Positions 42,406 to 52,099 are shown, counted from the first letter of the stretch. The stretch: 64,000 nucleotides of DNA from Geothermobacter hydrogeniphilus (GCF_002093115.1 NZ_NAAD01000009.1:62001-126000), one strand, 5' to 3'. Notes: generated from the letters alone by a model not told the origin. Numbers and translations: made by a program.

Positions 42406-43515
42406 ATGCGTACCCTGAAAGTTCTGGCCACGGCCGCCCTGGTGGCTGCCCTTGCAGTCCCGGCCTTTGCGGCCGACACCATCAAGATCGGCGTCGCCGG
42501 TCCCCACACCGGTGACCTCGCCCCCTACGGCATCCCGACCAAGGAAGCCGCGCTCATGGTTGCCGAGCAGGTCAATGCCGCCGGCGGCATTCTCGGCAAG
42601 AAGGTTGAAGTTCTGCCGATGGATGACCAGTGCAAGCCTGAGATTGCCACCAATGCGGCGACCAAGCTGGTTTCCGAAGGCGTGAGCATGGTGATCGGCC
42701 ATGTCTGCTCCGGGGCCACCAAGGCCGCCATGGGCATCTACAAGGAGGCCGGCGTGATCGCCATTTCGCCGTCGGCCACCAATCCGCCGCTGACCCAGAG
42801 CGGTGACTACCCCAACTTCTTCCGCACCATTGCTTCGGATGATATGCAGGGCAAGCTGGCGGCCGATTTCGTGACCGGCAAGCTGGGCGCCAAGAAGATC
42901 GCCATCATTCATGACAAGGGTGACTACGGCAAGGGTTTTGCCGATTTTGCCAAGAAGTTCATCGAAGAGGGCGGCAAGGCCAAGGTGGTGATGTACGAAG
43001 GCATTACCCCGGGCGCCATGGACTACTCGGCGGTTATCCAGAAGGTTCGTCGCGAGGGGGCCGACGCGGTCATCTTCGGCGGCTACCATCCGGAAGCGTC
43101 CAAGCTGGTTTCCCAGCTTAAGAAGAAGCATGTCAAGGCCGCTTTCCTCGGCCCCGACGGCATCAAGGGTGATGGTTTCCTCGAGATCGCCGGCAAGAAG
43201 GCCGAGGGCGTCTACGCCACCGGTCCGATGGATGTCACCAAGTACGCTGACAACCAGAAGGCCCGTGCCGCCTACCAGAAGAAGTACGGCAAGGAGCCGG
43301 GGACCTTTTTCGACCAGGGCTATGCTGCCATGGAGGCTGCTCTGAACGCCATCAAGGTTGCCGGCGGGACCGATTACGCCAAAGTCGAGAAGGCGTTGCG
43401 CAGCAGCTATGTCGAGACGGCCGTCGGCAAGATCAAGTTTGACAACAAGGGGGATGCCGTCGGTGTCGGCTTCTCCGTTTACCAGGTCCAGAACGGCAAG
43501 TTTGTCGAGCAGTAG
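42406..43515 (+). CDS. livK: Branched-chain amino acid ABC transporter, periplasmic binding protein
   Basis: 369 aa from the ATG behind AGAGGAGGAG. Signal peptide MRTLKVLATAALVAALAVPA, cleaved near AFA-AD. Type I periplasmic-binding fold of the LivJ/LivK family: 'IKIGVAGPHTGDLAPYG', 'VEVLPMDDQCKPEIATNAAT', 'VIGHVCSGATKAAMGIYKEA', 'AIIHDKGDYGKGFADF', 'FGGYHPEASKLVSQLKKK'. It captures Leu/Ile/Val (or a related ligand) for LivHMGF. First gene of a five-gene operon. Confidence 0.94.
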   Translation: MRTLKVLATAALVAALAVPAFAADTIKIGVAGPHTGDLAPYGIPTKEAALMVAEQVNAAGGILGKKVEVLPMDDQCKPEIATNAATKLVSEGVSMVIGHVCSGATKAAMGIYKEAGVIAISPSATNPPLTQSGDYPNFFRTIASDDMQGKLAADFVTGKLGAKKIAIIHDKGDYGKGFADFAKKFIEEGGKAKVVMYEGITPGAMDYSAVIQKVRREGADAVIFGGYHPEASKLVSQLKKKHVKAAFLGPDGIKGDGFLEIAGKKAEGVYATGPMDVTKYADNQKARAAYQKKYGKEPGTFFDQGYAAMEAALNAIKVAGGTDYAKVEKALRSSYVETAVGKIKFDNKGDAVGVGFSVYQVQNGKFVEQ

Positions 43516-43528
43516 GCCGATCTGGCGA

Positions 43529-43580
43529 ACAAACCCGCAGCGGGGGACAGGCAGCGCAGCTCCTGTCCCCCGTCGTTTGT
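43529..43580 (+). promoter_or_regulatory. Large intergenic hairpin between livK and livH
   Basis: GGGGGACAGG (43542-43551) pairs with CCTGTCCCCC (43562-43571), and outer arms ACAAAC (43529-43534) and GTTTGT (43575-43580) extend it past an internal loop. No U-tract follows directly, so it is more likely a 3'-end stabiliser or partial attenuator that gives more binding protein than permease, a common feature of such operons. Confidence 0.6.
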
Positions 43581-43618
43581 CCTTCATAAAGCAGATTTCT
43601 CACAACGGCTGAAACACG

Positions 43619-44527
43619 ATGGATTATTTTCTCGAACTGGTCTGCAGCGGCCTGGTCCGCGGCAGCATCTATGCTCTGATCGCCCTCGGCTATACCATGG
43701 TCTACGGCATCATCCAGCTGATCAACTTCGCCCATGGCGAAATCTACATGATCGGCGCTTTTGTTGCCCTGATCGTTTCCGGGGTGTTGACCATTTACGG
43801 CTTCTCCGGGGTCTCGATCCTGGTGCTGGCGGCTCTGATCGCCGCCATCTATGCCGCTGCCTACGGTTATACCCTGGAGAAGATCGCCTACCGGCCGCTG
43901 CGTACCGCGCCGCGCCTCTCGCCCCTGATCAGCGCCATCGGCGCCTCGCTGTTCCTGCAGAACTATGTGCTGCTGGCGCAGACGCCCGATTATCTACCGT
44001 TTCCGGAGCTGATCCCTGAATTCGCCTTCATGGACCCGATTGCCCAGCGCACCGGGCTGGGATCCGCCGAGCTGGTGATCCTGGTGACCAGCGCCGTGAC
44101 CATGATCGGTCTGACGGTCCTTATCAAATACACCCGTATCGGCAAGGCGATGCGGGCCACCCAGCAGGACATGACCATGGCTCGGCTGGTCGGCGTCAAT
44201 GTCGACCGGGTGATCTCGATGACCTTCGTCATCGGCTCGGTGCTGGCCGCCATCGGCGGGGTGCTGGTTGGTTCTTCTATCGGCCAGATCAATTTCTACA
44301 TCGGCTTCATGGCCGGGGTTAAGGCCTTCACCGCCGCGGTGCTGGGCGGCATCGGCAATATCCCCGGGGCCGCCCTCGGCGGCCTGGTGCTGGGGCTGGC
44401 CGAGTCGCTGGCAGCCGGTTACGTGTCGAGCGCCTACGAGGATGTCTTCGCCTTCGGGGTGCTGGTTATCATTCTGATTCTGCGCCCGGAGGGCCTGCTT
44501 GGCAAGGCCGTCAAGCAGAAGGTCTGA
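43619..44527 (+). CDS. livH: Branched-chain amino acid ABC transporter, permease LivH
   Basis: 302-aa inner-membrane protein with about eight helices and LivH signatures: 'ALGYTMVYGIIQLINFAHGE', 'LEKIAYRPLR', 'TRIGKAMRATQQDMTMARLV', 'KAFTAAVLGGIGNIPGAALG'. Forms the channel with LivM. It starts 103 bp after livK, with the hairpin between, and ends 18 bp before livM. Confidence 0.95.
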   Translation: MDYFLELVCSGLVRGSIYALIALGYTMVYGIIQLINFAHGEIYMIGAFVALIVSGVLTIYGFSGVSILVLAALIAAIYAAAYGYTLEKIAYRPLRTAPRLSPLISAIGASLFLQNYVLLAQTPDYLPFPELIPEFAFMDPIAQRTGLGSAELVILVTSAVTMIGLTVLIKYTRIGKAMRATQQDMTMARLVGVNVDRVISMTFVIGSVLAAIGGVLVGSSIGQINFYIGFMAGVKAFTAAVLGGIGNIPGAALGGLVLGLAESLAAGYVSSAYEDVFAFGVLVIILILRPEGLLGKAVKQKV

Positions 44528-44545
44528 CGGGAGGGATCGAGAATC

Positions 44546-45769
44546 ATGTTGAAAAATATCAAACAATCGTTGCTGATTGCCGCCTGGTTCGTTTTCCTGA
44601 CCTTTCCGCTGATGGTGGTCAAGGTCAATACCCTCAAACATCTGGTCGAGTGGCGCTGGCTGAATATGCTCTGGGTCGCGCTCGGCGCCTTTTTCCTGAG
44701 TTTTGTCTGGCGTTGGGCCATGGAGCGCAAGCAGTTGCGCAGCAGGGCCGATGAGGAAAGCGGCGGTGATGACGGTACCGGCCTCGGTCATCGTCTGCTG
44801 CATGACCCCAAGCTGTTCCGGCCTGCCCTGGGCGGTCTGGCCGCCGCGGCGTTGCTGTTCCCCTGGGTGCTCGACGTCTACCAGGTCAACATCATGGTGC
44901 TGGCGCTGATTTTCGTCGTCCTCGGCCTCGGTCTCAATATCACCGTCGGCCTTGCCGGTCTGCTCGATCTCGGTTATGTCGCCTTTTTTGCCGTCGGCGC
45001 CTATTCCTATGCGCTGATCAACCAGTATTACGGCCTCGGCTTCTGGGCCTGTCTGCCGGTCGGCGGTATTATTGGTGCTTTTCTCGGGGTGGTGCTCGGC
45101 TTTCCGATTCTGCGTCTGCGCGGTGATTACCTGGCCATCGTCACCCTCGGTTTCGGCTCGATCGCCAAGATCGTGATCGAAAACTGGGAAGATTTCACCA
45201 ACGGTGCCAAGGGCGTTGCCAATATTCCCCGTCCGGGATTGTTCGGGATGGAGATGAATATCGGTGCGGCCACAATCTACACTTACTACCTGATGCTGTT
45301 GATGGTGCTGTTCACCATCTTCGTCACCAACCGGCTCAAGGATTCACGTATCGGTCGGGCCTGGATGGCGTTGCGCGAGGATGAGATCGCCTGCGTGGCG
45401 ATGGGGGTCGATATGGCCCGCACCAAGCTCTCGGCCTATGCCTTCGGAGCCTTCTGGGCGGGAGCGGTCGGTGTCATCTTTGCCGCCCGCAATACCTACA
45501 TTAATCCCAACAGCTTCACGTTCATGGAATCGGCTATCGTCCTTTCCATTGTCGTGCTGGGTGGTATGGGGTCGATTGTCGGCGTGATCATTGCCGCGCT
45601 GGTACTGATCCTGATGCCGGAGTATCTGCGCGCCTTTGCCGATTACCGGATGCTGGTGTTCGGTGCGGTGATGGTGCTGATGATGATCTTCCGTCCCCAG
45701 GGGCTGATTGCCAATGTCCGGAAAACCTACGTCCACCGCAAGCCTGCGGCGGAGGAGAGCAATGGCTGA
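44546..45769 (+). CDS. livM: Branched-chain amino acid ABC transporter, permease LivM
   Basis: 407-aa permease. Residues 1-110 contain two extra hydrophobic helices and a charged loop before the LivM core, as in the longer proteobacterial LivM proteins. Core blocks: LGLNITVGLAGLLDLGYVAF, LRLRGDYLAIVTLGFGSIAK, IGRAWMALREDEIACVAMG, VLGGMGSIVGVIIAALVL. Overlaps livG by 8 bp. Confidence 0.95.
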   Translation: MLKNIKQSLLIAAWFVFLTFPLMVVKVNTLKHLVEWRWLNMLWVALGAFFLSFVWRWAMERKQLRSRADEESGGDDGTGLGHRLLHDPKLFRPALGGLAAAALLFPWVLDVYQVNIMVLALIFVVLGLGLNITVGLAGLLDLGYVAFFAVGAYSYALINQYYGLGFWACLPVGGIIGAFLGVVLGFPILRLRGDYLAIVTLGFGSIAKIVIENWEDFTNGAKGVANIPRPGLFGMEMNIGAATIYTYYLMLLMVLFTIFVTNRLKDSRIGRAWMALREDEIACVAMGVDMARTKLSAYAFGAFWAGAVGVIFAARNTYINPNSFTFMESAIVLSIVVLGGMGSIVGVIIAALVLILMPEYLRAFADYRMLVFGAVMVLMMIFRPQGLIANVRKTYVHRKPAAEESNG

Positions 45770-46565
45770 AACTGCAGAAAAACTTCTCGAAGTTCGTGAG
45801 TTGACAATGGATTTCGGCGGCTTGCGGGCCGTCGACAGCGTCACCCTTGAAGTCGCCGCTGGAGAGATCGTCGCCCTGATTGGTCCCAACGGTGCTGGCA
45901 AAACCACTTTCTTCAATTGTGTCACCGGGATCTACAAACCGACTCGTGGTGAAATCCTGGTCAACCCCCCGGGGCGGAAGAAGCAGAAGATCAACGGCTA
46001 CAAGCCGAATCGGGTGACCGGTATCGGTATGGCGCGGACCTTCCAGAACATTCGTCTGTTCCAGAACATGACGGTGCTGGAGAATGTCATGATCGGCCGT
46101 CATTGCCGGACCACCACCAGTATCGTCGGCGCTATTTTGCGGGGGCCCGCGACCAAGCGCCAGGAGCGGGAGACGATCGATCGCAGTTATGAACTGCTGG
46201 AGAAGGTCGGTCTGGTCGAGTTCGCCGACGAATTCGCCAAGAACCTTCCCTACGGTGCTCAGCGACGGCTGGAGATCGCCCGGGCGATGGCGACCGACCC
46301 GTTCCTGTTGCTGCTTGACGAACCGGCCGCGGGAATGAACCCGCAGGAAACCAGGGAACTTGACGAACTGATCGTCAAGATCAGCAAAGATGAAGAGATT
46401 TCCATCCTGTTGATCGAACACGACATGAAACTGGTGATGAATATCTCTGATCGGATCTACGTCATGGAGTACGGCAAGAAGATCGCCAAGGGATCTCCCC
46501 AGGAGATCCGCAGCAATCCGAAGGTCATCGAGGCCTACCTCGGAGAGGGAGGTGACGATGCTTAA
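45762..46565 (+). CDS. livG: Branched-chain amino acid ABC transporter, ATPase LivG
   Basis: 267 aa from the ATG at 45762 behind GGAGGAG. Walker A GPNGAGKTT, signature 'LPYGAQRRLEIARAMATDP', Walker B LLLLDEPAAGMNP, H-loop LLIEHDMKLVM. An insert containing 'NPPGRKKQKINGYKPNRVTG' follows the Walker A helix, as is usual for LivG. Overlaps both neighbours by 8 bp. Confidence 0.95.
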   Translation: MAETAEKLLEVRELTMDFGGLRAVDSVTLEVAAGEIVALIGPNGAGKTTFFNCVTGIYKPTRGEILVNPPGRKKQKINGYKPNRVTGIGMARTFQNIRLFQNMTVLENVMIGRHCRTTTSIVGAILRGPATKRQERETIDRSYELLEKVGLVEFADEFAKNLPYGAQRRLEIARAMATDPFLLLLDEPAAGMNPQETRELDELIVKISKDEEISILLIEHDMKLVMNISDRIYVMEYGKKIAKGSPQEIRSNPKVIEAYLGEGGDDA

Positions 46566-47265
46566 GGTTAAGAATATCAATACTTTCTACGGCAATATCC
46601 AGGCCCTAAAGGGGGTCAGTCTTGAGGTTCATGAAGGTGAGATCGTCACCCTGATCGGTGCCAACGGCGCCGGCAAGACCACCACCCTGATGTCCCTCAG
46701 CGGCATCGTTCCGCCGCGTAGCGGCGACATTGAGTTTCAGGGCCGGTCGATCCGGGGACTCTCCGGCGACAAGCTGGTCGAGATGGGCATCATCCAGGTT
46801 CCGGAAGGACGGCGGATTTTTCCCAACATGACGGTGGTTGAAAACCTTGAAATGGGTGCCTATCTGCGCACCAACAAGCTGCTGATCAAGCAGGATATGA
46901 ATATGGTCATGGATCTCTTTCCGATCCTTGCCCAGCGTCGCAGCCAGGTCGGCGGCACTCTCTCCGGCGGTGAACAGCAGATGCTGGCGATTTCCCGGGC
47001 CCTGATGGCGCGGCCGCGGCTGTTGCTGCTTGACGAGCCGTCCCTGGGGCTGGCGCCGATCATTATCCAGCAGATTTTTGACATCATCCGCAAGATCAAC
47101 AAGGAGAACAACACTACGATTTTCCTTGTCGAGCAGAACGCCAACCAGGCGTTGAAGCTCGCCGATCGCGGCTACGTGATGGAGAATGGTGCCATCTCGC
47201 TGGCTGACAGTGCTGCCAACCTGCTGGCCAACGAAGAAGTGAAAACCGCTTATCTGGGTATTTGA
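46558..47265 (+). CDS. livF: Branched-chain amino acid ABC transporter, ATPase LivF
   Basis: 235 aa from the ATG at 46558, preferred over GTG at 46552 because GGGAGG lies at correct spacing. Walker A GANGAGKTT, signature LSGGEQQMLAISRALM, Walker B LLLLDEPSLGLAP, H-loop 'FLVEQNANQAL'. Pairs with LivG as the nucleotide-binding heterodimer. Last gene of the operon; a terminator follows. Confidence 0.95.
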   Translation: MLKVKNINTFYGNIQALKGVSLEVHEGEIVTLIGANGAGKTTTLMSLSGIVPPRSGDIEFQGRSIRGLSGDKLVEMGIIQVPEGRRIFPNMTVVENLEMGAYLRTNKLLIKQDMNMVMDLFPILAQRRSQVGGTLSGGEQQMLAISRALMARPRLLLLDEPSLGLAPIIIQQIFDIIRKINKENNTTIFLVEQNANQALKLADRGYVMENGAISLADSAANLLANEEVKTAYLGI

Positions 47266-47310
47266 TCCACCAACGTATGAGTATGATCAAAGTTAAATGG
47301 TGAATCCGGT

Positions 47311-47342
47311 GGGCGCGAGTGATATCGCGCCCTTTCTTTTTC
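47311..47342 (+). terminator. Rho-independent terminator of the liv operon
   Basis: GGGCGCGA (47311-47318) and TCGCGCCC (47325-47332) form a perfect stem with a 6-nt loop, followed by TTTCTTTTT. Confidence 0.85.
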
Positions 47343-47462
47343 CCTGAATCAATCCGACAGATAGCAATCCCTGATTTGCTTGTCCCCGGACGCCGGCATG
47401 CTTTTCCTCGTTCGGGATGGTAGAATGATGATGAATGTCTTCCGAGGAGGGTTGATTCTCAC

Positions 47463-48749
47463 GTGCCTAAACCCCGGTTCAGCCTGAAAACCCGTTTTGT
47501 CTTCGGTCTGGGACTGATGCTTCTGCCGTTGCTGGTGGTGATCGGTGTCAGTTTTTCCGCAATGGATCACCTGTCCGGAATCCTGGACAGTCTCGCGAAG
47601 GAGTCTGTTGCTGAAATCGGCCCCGTGTCCGAGCTTCAGGAACGTCTCCACCAGGTTGAAGACGCGATGCGTCAGGAGCGTAGCCATCGGGGGGGGGGGA
47701 CTGTGGCAAGCCTGGCCCCGTTGATCGATCGGGCCTATGCCGAGATTATATCCAGCAGCCCGTTTTCTCAACCGGAAGAAAAAAACGCTGTCCTCGGTTC
47801 CCGGCATGCCTGGAGGCAGGTTGTCAATCTCTGGAACCAGGGAACGGGCGGCCTGGTGGAGATTGACAAGCAACTGCACCTGGCCGAACAGCTGTTGGGA
47901 CAGGCGCGAAATGTTGCGTTGAGTGAAATCAACCTGTTGCATACCCAGCAACGCAACAGCCGCTGGGCGGCGGATATTTTTCTGGGCGCCGTCCTGCTGC
48001 TCGGAGTCGGGTTGTCGGTTTTGATTGGTGTGGTTTTCTCCCGGGCGGTACTCGGGCCGGTGCGGGAGTTGGAGGCAGGAGTGCGGCAGTTTGGTGATGG
48101 TGAACTGTCGGCGCGAGTTGCGGAACTCAGTCAGGACGAATTGGGTGACCTGGCGCGGACCTTCAACCAGATGGCCCGCAAGTTGGAGCAGAATCACCAG
48201 GAACTGGCCAGCCTCTCGACGGTCGATTTTCTTACCGGGCTGCATAACGTGCGGGAATTTTATCGCCTGTTTTACGACGAAACCCGGCGGGTTGACCGCT
48301 ATGGGCATTGTTTTTCGTTGTTGCTCATTGATATCGACCGTTTCAAGGAAATCAACGACACCTTCGGTCACCAACTGGGGGATTACGTGCTGCAGGAAGT
48401 TGCCCGCAAACTGGGTGAGCTGATTCGGGCCAGCGACCATGCCGCCAGGATCGGCGGCGATGAGTTCGCCGTGTTGCTGCCGGAGACGGATGTGGATGAT
48501 GCCCGGGATTTCGGTGAACGCATCCGCGGCTATTTTTCCGGACATGCGATTGCCCAGGTCGACCACCCGGATGAGGAGATCCGTATCAGCGTCAGTATCG
48601 GCCTGGCGAGTTATCCCGAGACGGCTCGTAATGCCAATGAACTGTTTGCCGCTGCTGATGCCGCCCTTTATCGGGCCAAGCAGGGAGGACGCAACCTGTT
48701 GTGTCAGGCCGGTCTGAACTCTGACCCGGACTCCCGGTCGGAAGGGTGA
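47463..48749 (+). CDS. Membrane GGDEF diguanylate cyclase with HAMP
   Basis: 428 aa, GTG start. Transmembrane helix 1 at about 12-32, a periplasmic helical sensor (about 35-165, four-helix-bundle type), helix 2 at about 170-192, HAMP at about 193-245, then GGDEF. The active loop is intact (GGDEF, 331-335) and an inhibitory-site RxxD (322-325) lies five residues before it. The enzyme should make c-di-GMP from GTP with product inhibition. A GGAGGG element is upstream of the GTG, but farther than usual. The next small gene begins 114 bp later. Confidence 0.92.
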   Translation: MPKPRFSLKTRFVFGLGLMLLPLLVVIGVSFSAMDHLSGILDSLAKESVAEIGPVSELQERLHQVEDAMRQERSHRGGGTVASLAPLIDRAYAEIISSSPFSQPEEKNAVLGSRHAWRQVVNLWNQGTGGLVEIDKQLHLAEQLLGQARNVALSEINLLHTQQRNSRWAADIFLGAVLLLGVGLSVLIGVVFSRAVLGPVRELEAGVRQFGDGELSARVAELSQDELGDLARTFNQMARKLEQNHQELASLSTVDFLTGLHNVREFYRLFYDETRRVDRYGHCFSLLLIDIDRFKEINDTFGHQLGDYVLQEVARKLGELIRASDHAARIGGDEFAVLLPETDVDDARDFGERIRGYFSGHAIAQVDHPDEEIRISVSIGLASYPETARNANELFAAADAALYRAKQGGRNLLCQAGLNSDPDSRSEG

Positions 48750-48862
48750 GCCTGAACGATGACGAAGCCGGTGATTCGGGTAAATTTTATCGTCTGTCCC
48801 TCCGAAAAGGGAAGCAGACAGGCTGTTTGCCTGAACCTGAGTCTTGCCACACCTGGAGGCGA

Positions 48863-49114
48863 ATGATGACTGGACCCAAGGAACACCCGAGCGACAAGTA
48901 TTGTCCACGTTTCGGTCACCTGGCCGTGGAAATGGGCTATGTGACACCTCAGCAGCTTAAAGAGGCGCTCAGTGAGCAGGTTGATGACAATCTTTCCGGG
49001 CGCCAACATCGTATCCTCGGGGCGATTTTCTTCGATCGCGGCTGGATGACTCCCGGGCAGATCGATGAGGTTCTCAACCGGCTGTTTCGTTCGATCAAGG
49101 AAGAGATATCCTGA
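48863..49114 (+). CDS. Small protein with MshEN/GspE-N-like repeat
   Basis: About 83 aa from the ATG pair at 48863 behind TGGAGGCG. The frame opens earlier at 48746, but without such a site. The sequence has 'FGHLAVEMGYVTPQQLKEAL' and 'LGAIFFDRGWMTPGQIDEVL', two copies of the (L/F)Gxx(L/F)xxxGx(V/M)TPxQ(L/I) pattern seen in N-terminal domains of type II/IV secretion ATPases, some of which bind c-di-GMP. It follows a diguanylate cyclase, so a c-di-GMP link is attractive but unproven. Confidence 0.6.
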   Translation: MMTGPKEHPSDKYCPRFGHLAVEMGYVTPQQLKEALSEQVDDNLSGRQHRILGAIFFDRGWMTPGQIDEVLNRLFRSIKEEIS

Positions 49115-49434
49115 CAGACACGTCAGCATGCTTGTCGATGTTGACTTGTTTTACGAAGCGGTGCCCTGGACTGTCTTATCTTTGGATGGTCATTCCGCTA
49201 CCAGTTGTGGTATATATGGCCATGCGTTGATTGTTGACCCGGATCAGTCGTCACGGTTGCCGATGGCCCAGGGCAGGTATTGGTCTGCTTGTTCCATCCC
49301 CCCGGGTTGGCTGACCCGGGGGGATGTGTCCACGGGCGAGGGTCATCCTGTCTTCCATTTCAGTGACATGACCGGTGCCTGGTCGGAGTCGCGTTGCGAA
49401 AACGACGCACGATTCCGCTGTTATGGAGTTCTGC
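49115..49434. other. 320-bp intergenic region with one strong hairpin
   Basis: No gene is supported here. A perfect 13-bp inverted repeat, CATCCCCCCGGGT (49295-49307) and ACCCGGGGGGATG (49314-49326), encloses a 6-nt loop. It is not followed by a T-tract, so it is not a standard terminator; it could be a leader structure for the kinase gene that starts 109 bp further on. I found no c-di-GMP riboswitch consensus. Confidence 0.5.
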
Positions 49435-51993
49435 ATGACCCGACAGCCGACATTGCGGACCGCACTTCTCTGGCGTTTTCTGCTGCTTGCCCTGTTGCCG
49501 TTGGTCCTGATCGGCCTGCTGACCTTTCGTACCGTCACTCATACCATCACTGACAGTCTTGAAGCCAAGAACCTGCTGCTGGCGACATCCCTGGCCAGGG
49601 AAGTCGAGGAAACCCTGCGCGAGCCGCAGACGGTCCTGCGCCAACTGGCATCGGTCATGCTTGATTACAATATGGGCAGGGGCACGGTGGTCGATGGTCT
49701 GCTCGACAATGCGGTCAGCAATGCCAGCTACTTTGAGGCGATTCTGCTTGTTGACCCCTCGGGTAAAGTGTTGCATGTGGGCCTGCCGGACAGTTTGGCA
49801 GACCGACGAAATGGTTATCTCGGGATGGATTTGTCGCAGATGGAACCGGTTCGTCGGGCCGGCCGAACCGGGCAGGTTCTCTGGTCAGACACTCTTCTTT
49901 CTCCTCCGGGAGATCACCAGTACCTGTGCCTGGTTTATCCTTTCGGCAATCGACTGCTGGTTGGAAACCTGAATATCGCCTACCTGGGGCAACTCAGCAA
50001 CCGTGAGCACGCTGAGTCAAGCCTCAGTTTTACCATTCTCGATCACACCGGAACCGTGATCCTGCACTCTCGTCTGATGCCGGAGGGTCCGCGTGTCGAT
50101 CTCAGCCGGCTGAAACCGGTTCGAGAAGGACTGGCCGGACATCAGGGCACTTTCCCCTTCACCTGGCAGGGTCGCGACCTGGTCGGTACCGTCGTCAGTA
50201 TCCCGACCACCGGCTGGCTGGTCCTGGTTTCCCAGGATGTGGATGTCGCCTACGCCGCCAGTTTTCAGGTCCGAAATTCCTTTTTCATCGGTTGTCTTCT
50301 GGCGCTGGGATTGGCATTGGGGGTCGCGTTGGCGTTCAGTAACCGGCTGGTACAGCCATTACGGACCCTGGCGCGTGAAGCTCAGGATATTGCCATCGGC
50401 GATTACCAGGTCGGCATAGCACCGCAACTGCACCAGGAGACAGAAGAACTGGCCGCTAGTTTTCGGGGGATGGCGGCCGAGATCAACCTGCGGGAGAATG
50501 AGTTGCTTGAGAGCCGGGAACATTACCTGCGGCTGTTCAATTGCGGCAATGATGCGGTGTTGGTTTTTGAACTGGCTGAGGACGGGACGCCGGGGCGGTT
50601 CATCGAGGTCAATGATATAGCCTGTGAAGCACTTGGCTTCCTTCGGACCGAGTTGCTGGCCATGCGGCCGCGGCAGGTGCTGAACGTTTTTGCGGAAGCC
50701 TCGGAACAGGCGGATGAGGTGGTCTCTCGCGGACGACGGCAGGGGCATGTGTTGTTCGAAACAGATCTGATCACCCGCACCGGTGAACGACTGCCGGTGG
50801 AGCTCAACGTACGTTTTTTTGATCGTGAGGGAAAAGCAACCGCCCTGGCCGTGGCACGGGATATTCGAGAACGCCGTGAAGCCGAACAGGCGTTGCGACA
50901 AAGTGAAAAAGAGCATCGGTTGCTGGCGCAGCAACTTCGGACACTGTTTGACGGGATACCTGACAGCCTGGTGCTTTACGATGAACAAATGCGGATTCTG
51001 CGGGCCAACCGCGGGGCAGTGGAACTGCTGTGCTGTTCTGAACAGGACCTGGTTGGGCAATGTTGTCACCAGATCCTGTATGATCGCCGGCAGCCCTGTG
51101 ATGATTGCGCGGTGGCAAGGGCGCTGGCCAGCGGTCGGCTGGAAATGGGGCAGTGGGAGCGGGCCGAAGGGCGACTTCTGGAAGTGCGGGCTTTTCCGGT
51201 TGTCAATGACCAGGGTGCCGTCATACGGGTCATCGAACTGGCTCAGGATGTCACGGAAAAATTACGCGCGCAGCGGGAGACGATTCGAACCGGACAATTG
51301 GTTGCCATAGGTGAATTGGCGGCCGGGGTCGCCCACGAGATCAACAACCCGATCAACGGCATCATCAACTATGCGCAGATCCTTGCCAACCATGCCGAGC
51401 GTGGCGGCGATTCTCCGGACCTGCCGAACCGGATCATCAAGGAAGGGAATCGGATCGCGGCGATTGTCAGCAGTCTGCTCAACTTCTCCCGCAGCAAGAA
51501 AGAGGAGATCATGCCTGTCCCGCTGCACGAGATGGTCAATGATGCTCTTACGCTGATGAAAACCCTGTTGCGCAAGGACGGTATCGAGGTTGACGTGCGG
51601 CTTCCACCGGAGCTGCCGCCGGTCGCTGGTCGTTATCAGCAGCTGGAACAGGTCCTGATCAATTTGCTCAGCAATGCCCGTCATGCCCTCAACAGTCGGT
51701 ATGACGGGCACCATGAAGAGAAACGGTTGGAAATATCGGCGCTTGAGCATGATGACGGCATGGTCAGGATCATGGTCTGGGACCATGGTGTCGGCATTCC
51801 TGAGCCGCTCGTCGAGCGGATTCTCAATCCATTCTTTACCACCAAGCCGGCCGGGGAGGGGACCGGTCTCGGCCTTTCCATCTCCCACGGCATCATCCGT
51901 GAGCATGGCGGACGCATCGATTTTGAGAGCAAAGAGGGGGAATATACCCGGGTGCTGATTGATCTGCCGGTTTACAGCCGGAAGGACGCCTGA
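49435..51993 (+). CDS. Hybrid-free sensor histidine kinase with Cache, HAMP and two PAS domains
   Basis: 852 aa from the ATG at 49435 (GGAG 6 bp upstream). Transmembrane helix near 10-30, a double-Cache-type periplasmic sensor (about 35-280), second helix near 285-305, HAMP, PAS1 (about 355-480), PAS2 with a Cys-rich core (about 495-600), HisKA with phospho-His634 in AAGVAHEINNPINGI, and HATPase with N-, G1- and G2-boxes (NLLSNARHAL, DHGVGIPEP, GTGLGLSISHGI). No receiver domain and no adjacent response regulator, so it is an orphan kinase. Confidence 0.9.
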   Translation: MTRQPTLRTALLWRFLLLALLPLVLIGLLTFRTVTHTITDSLEAKNLLLATSLAREVEETLREPQTVLRQLASVMLDYNMGRGTVVDGLLDNAVSNASYFEAILLVDPSGKVLHVGLPDSLADRRNGYLGMDLSQMEPVRRAGRTGQVLWSDTLLSPPGDHQYLCLVYPFGNRLLVGNLNIAYLGQLSNREHAESSLSFTILDHTGTVILHSRLMPEGPRVDLSRLKPVREGLAGHQGTFPFTWQGRDLVGTVVSIPTTGWLVLVSQDVDVAYAASFQVRNSFFIGCLLALGLALGVALAFSNRLVQPLRTLAREAQDIAIGDYQVGIAPQLHQETEELAASFRGMAAEINLRENELLESREHYLRLFNCGNDAVLVFELAEDGTPGRFIEVNDIACEALGFLRTELLAMRPRQVLNVFAEASEQADEVVSRGRRQGHVLFETDLITRTGERLPVELNVRFFDREGKATALAVARDIRERREAEQALRQSEKEHRLLAQQLRTLFDGIPDSLVLYDEQMRILRANRGAVELLCCSEQDLVGQCCHQILYDRRQPCDDCAVARALASGRLEMGQWERAEGRLLEVRAFPVVNDQGAVIRVIELAQDVTEKLRAQRETIRTGQLVAIGELAAGVAHEINNPINGIINYAQILANHAERGGDSPDLPNRIIKEGNRIAAIVSSLLNFSRSKKEEIMPVPLHEMVNDALTLMKTLLRKDGIEVDVRLPPELPPVAGRYQQLEQVLINLLSNARHALNSRYDGHHEEKRLEISALEHDDGMVRIMVWDHGVGIPEPLVERILNPFFTTKPAGEGTGLGLSISHGIIREHGGRIDFESKEGEYTRVLIDLPVYSRKDA

Positions 51994-52099
51994 ATCGTCC
52001 CGCGCATTCCGTTAACGGGGTCACGAATGCGGCTGGTGCAGGTTTCGGTTTGACGAATGTCGGAGAGTGGTGACCCGGCCTGTGGATCCTCCCCGGGGT

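Noticed and set aside
47349-48947. A 532-residue minus-strand frame over the GGDEF gene
   Set aside because: Antisense to a gene with intact catalytic motifs; the translation is low in structure and unrecognised.
49115-49434. c-di-GMP riboswitch in the leader of the kinase gene
   Set aside because: The conserved GEMM core sequences are absent; only one GC-rich hairpin is present.
49065-49553. A 162-residue plus-strand frame between the small MshEN-like gene and the kinase
   Set aside because: It overlaps both real genes, lacks a start signal and has no recognisable sequence.
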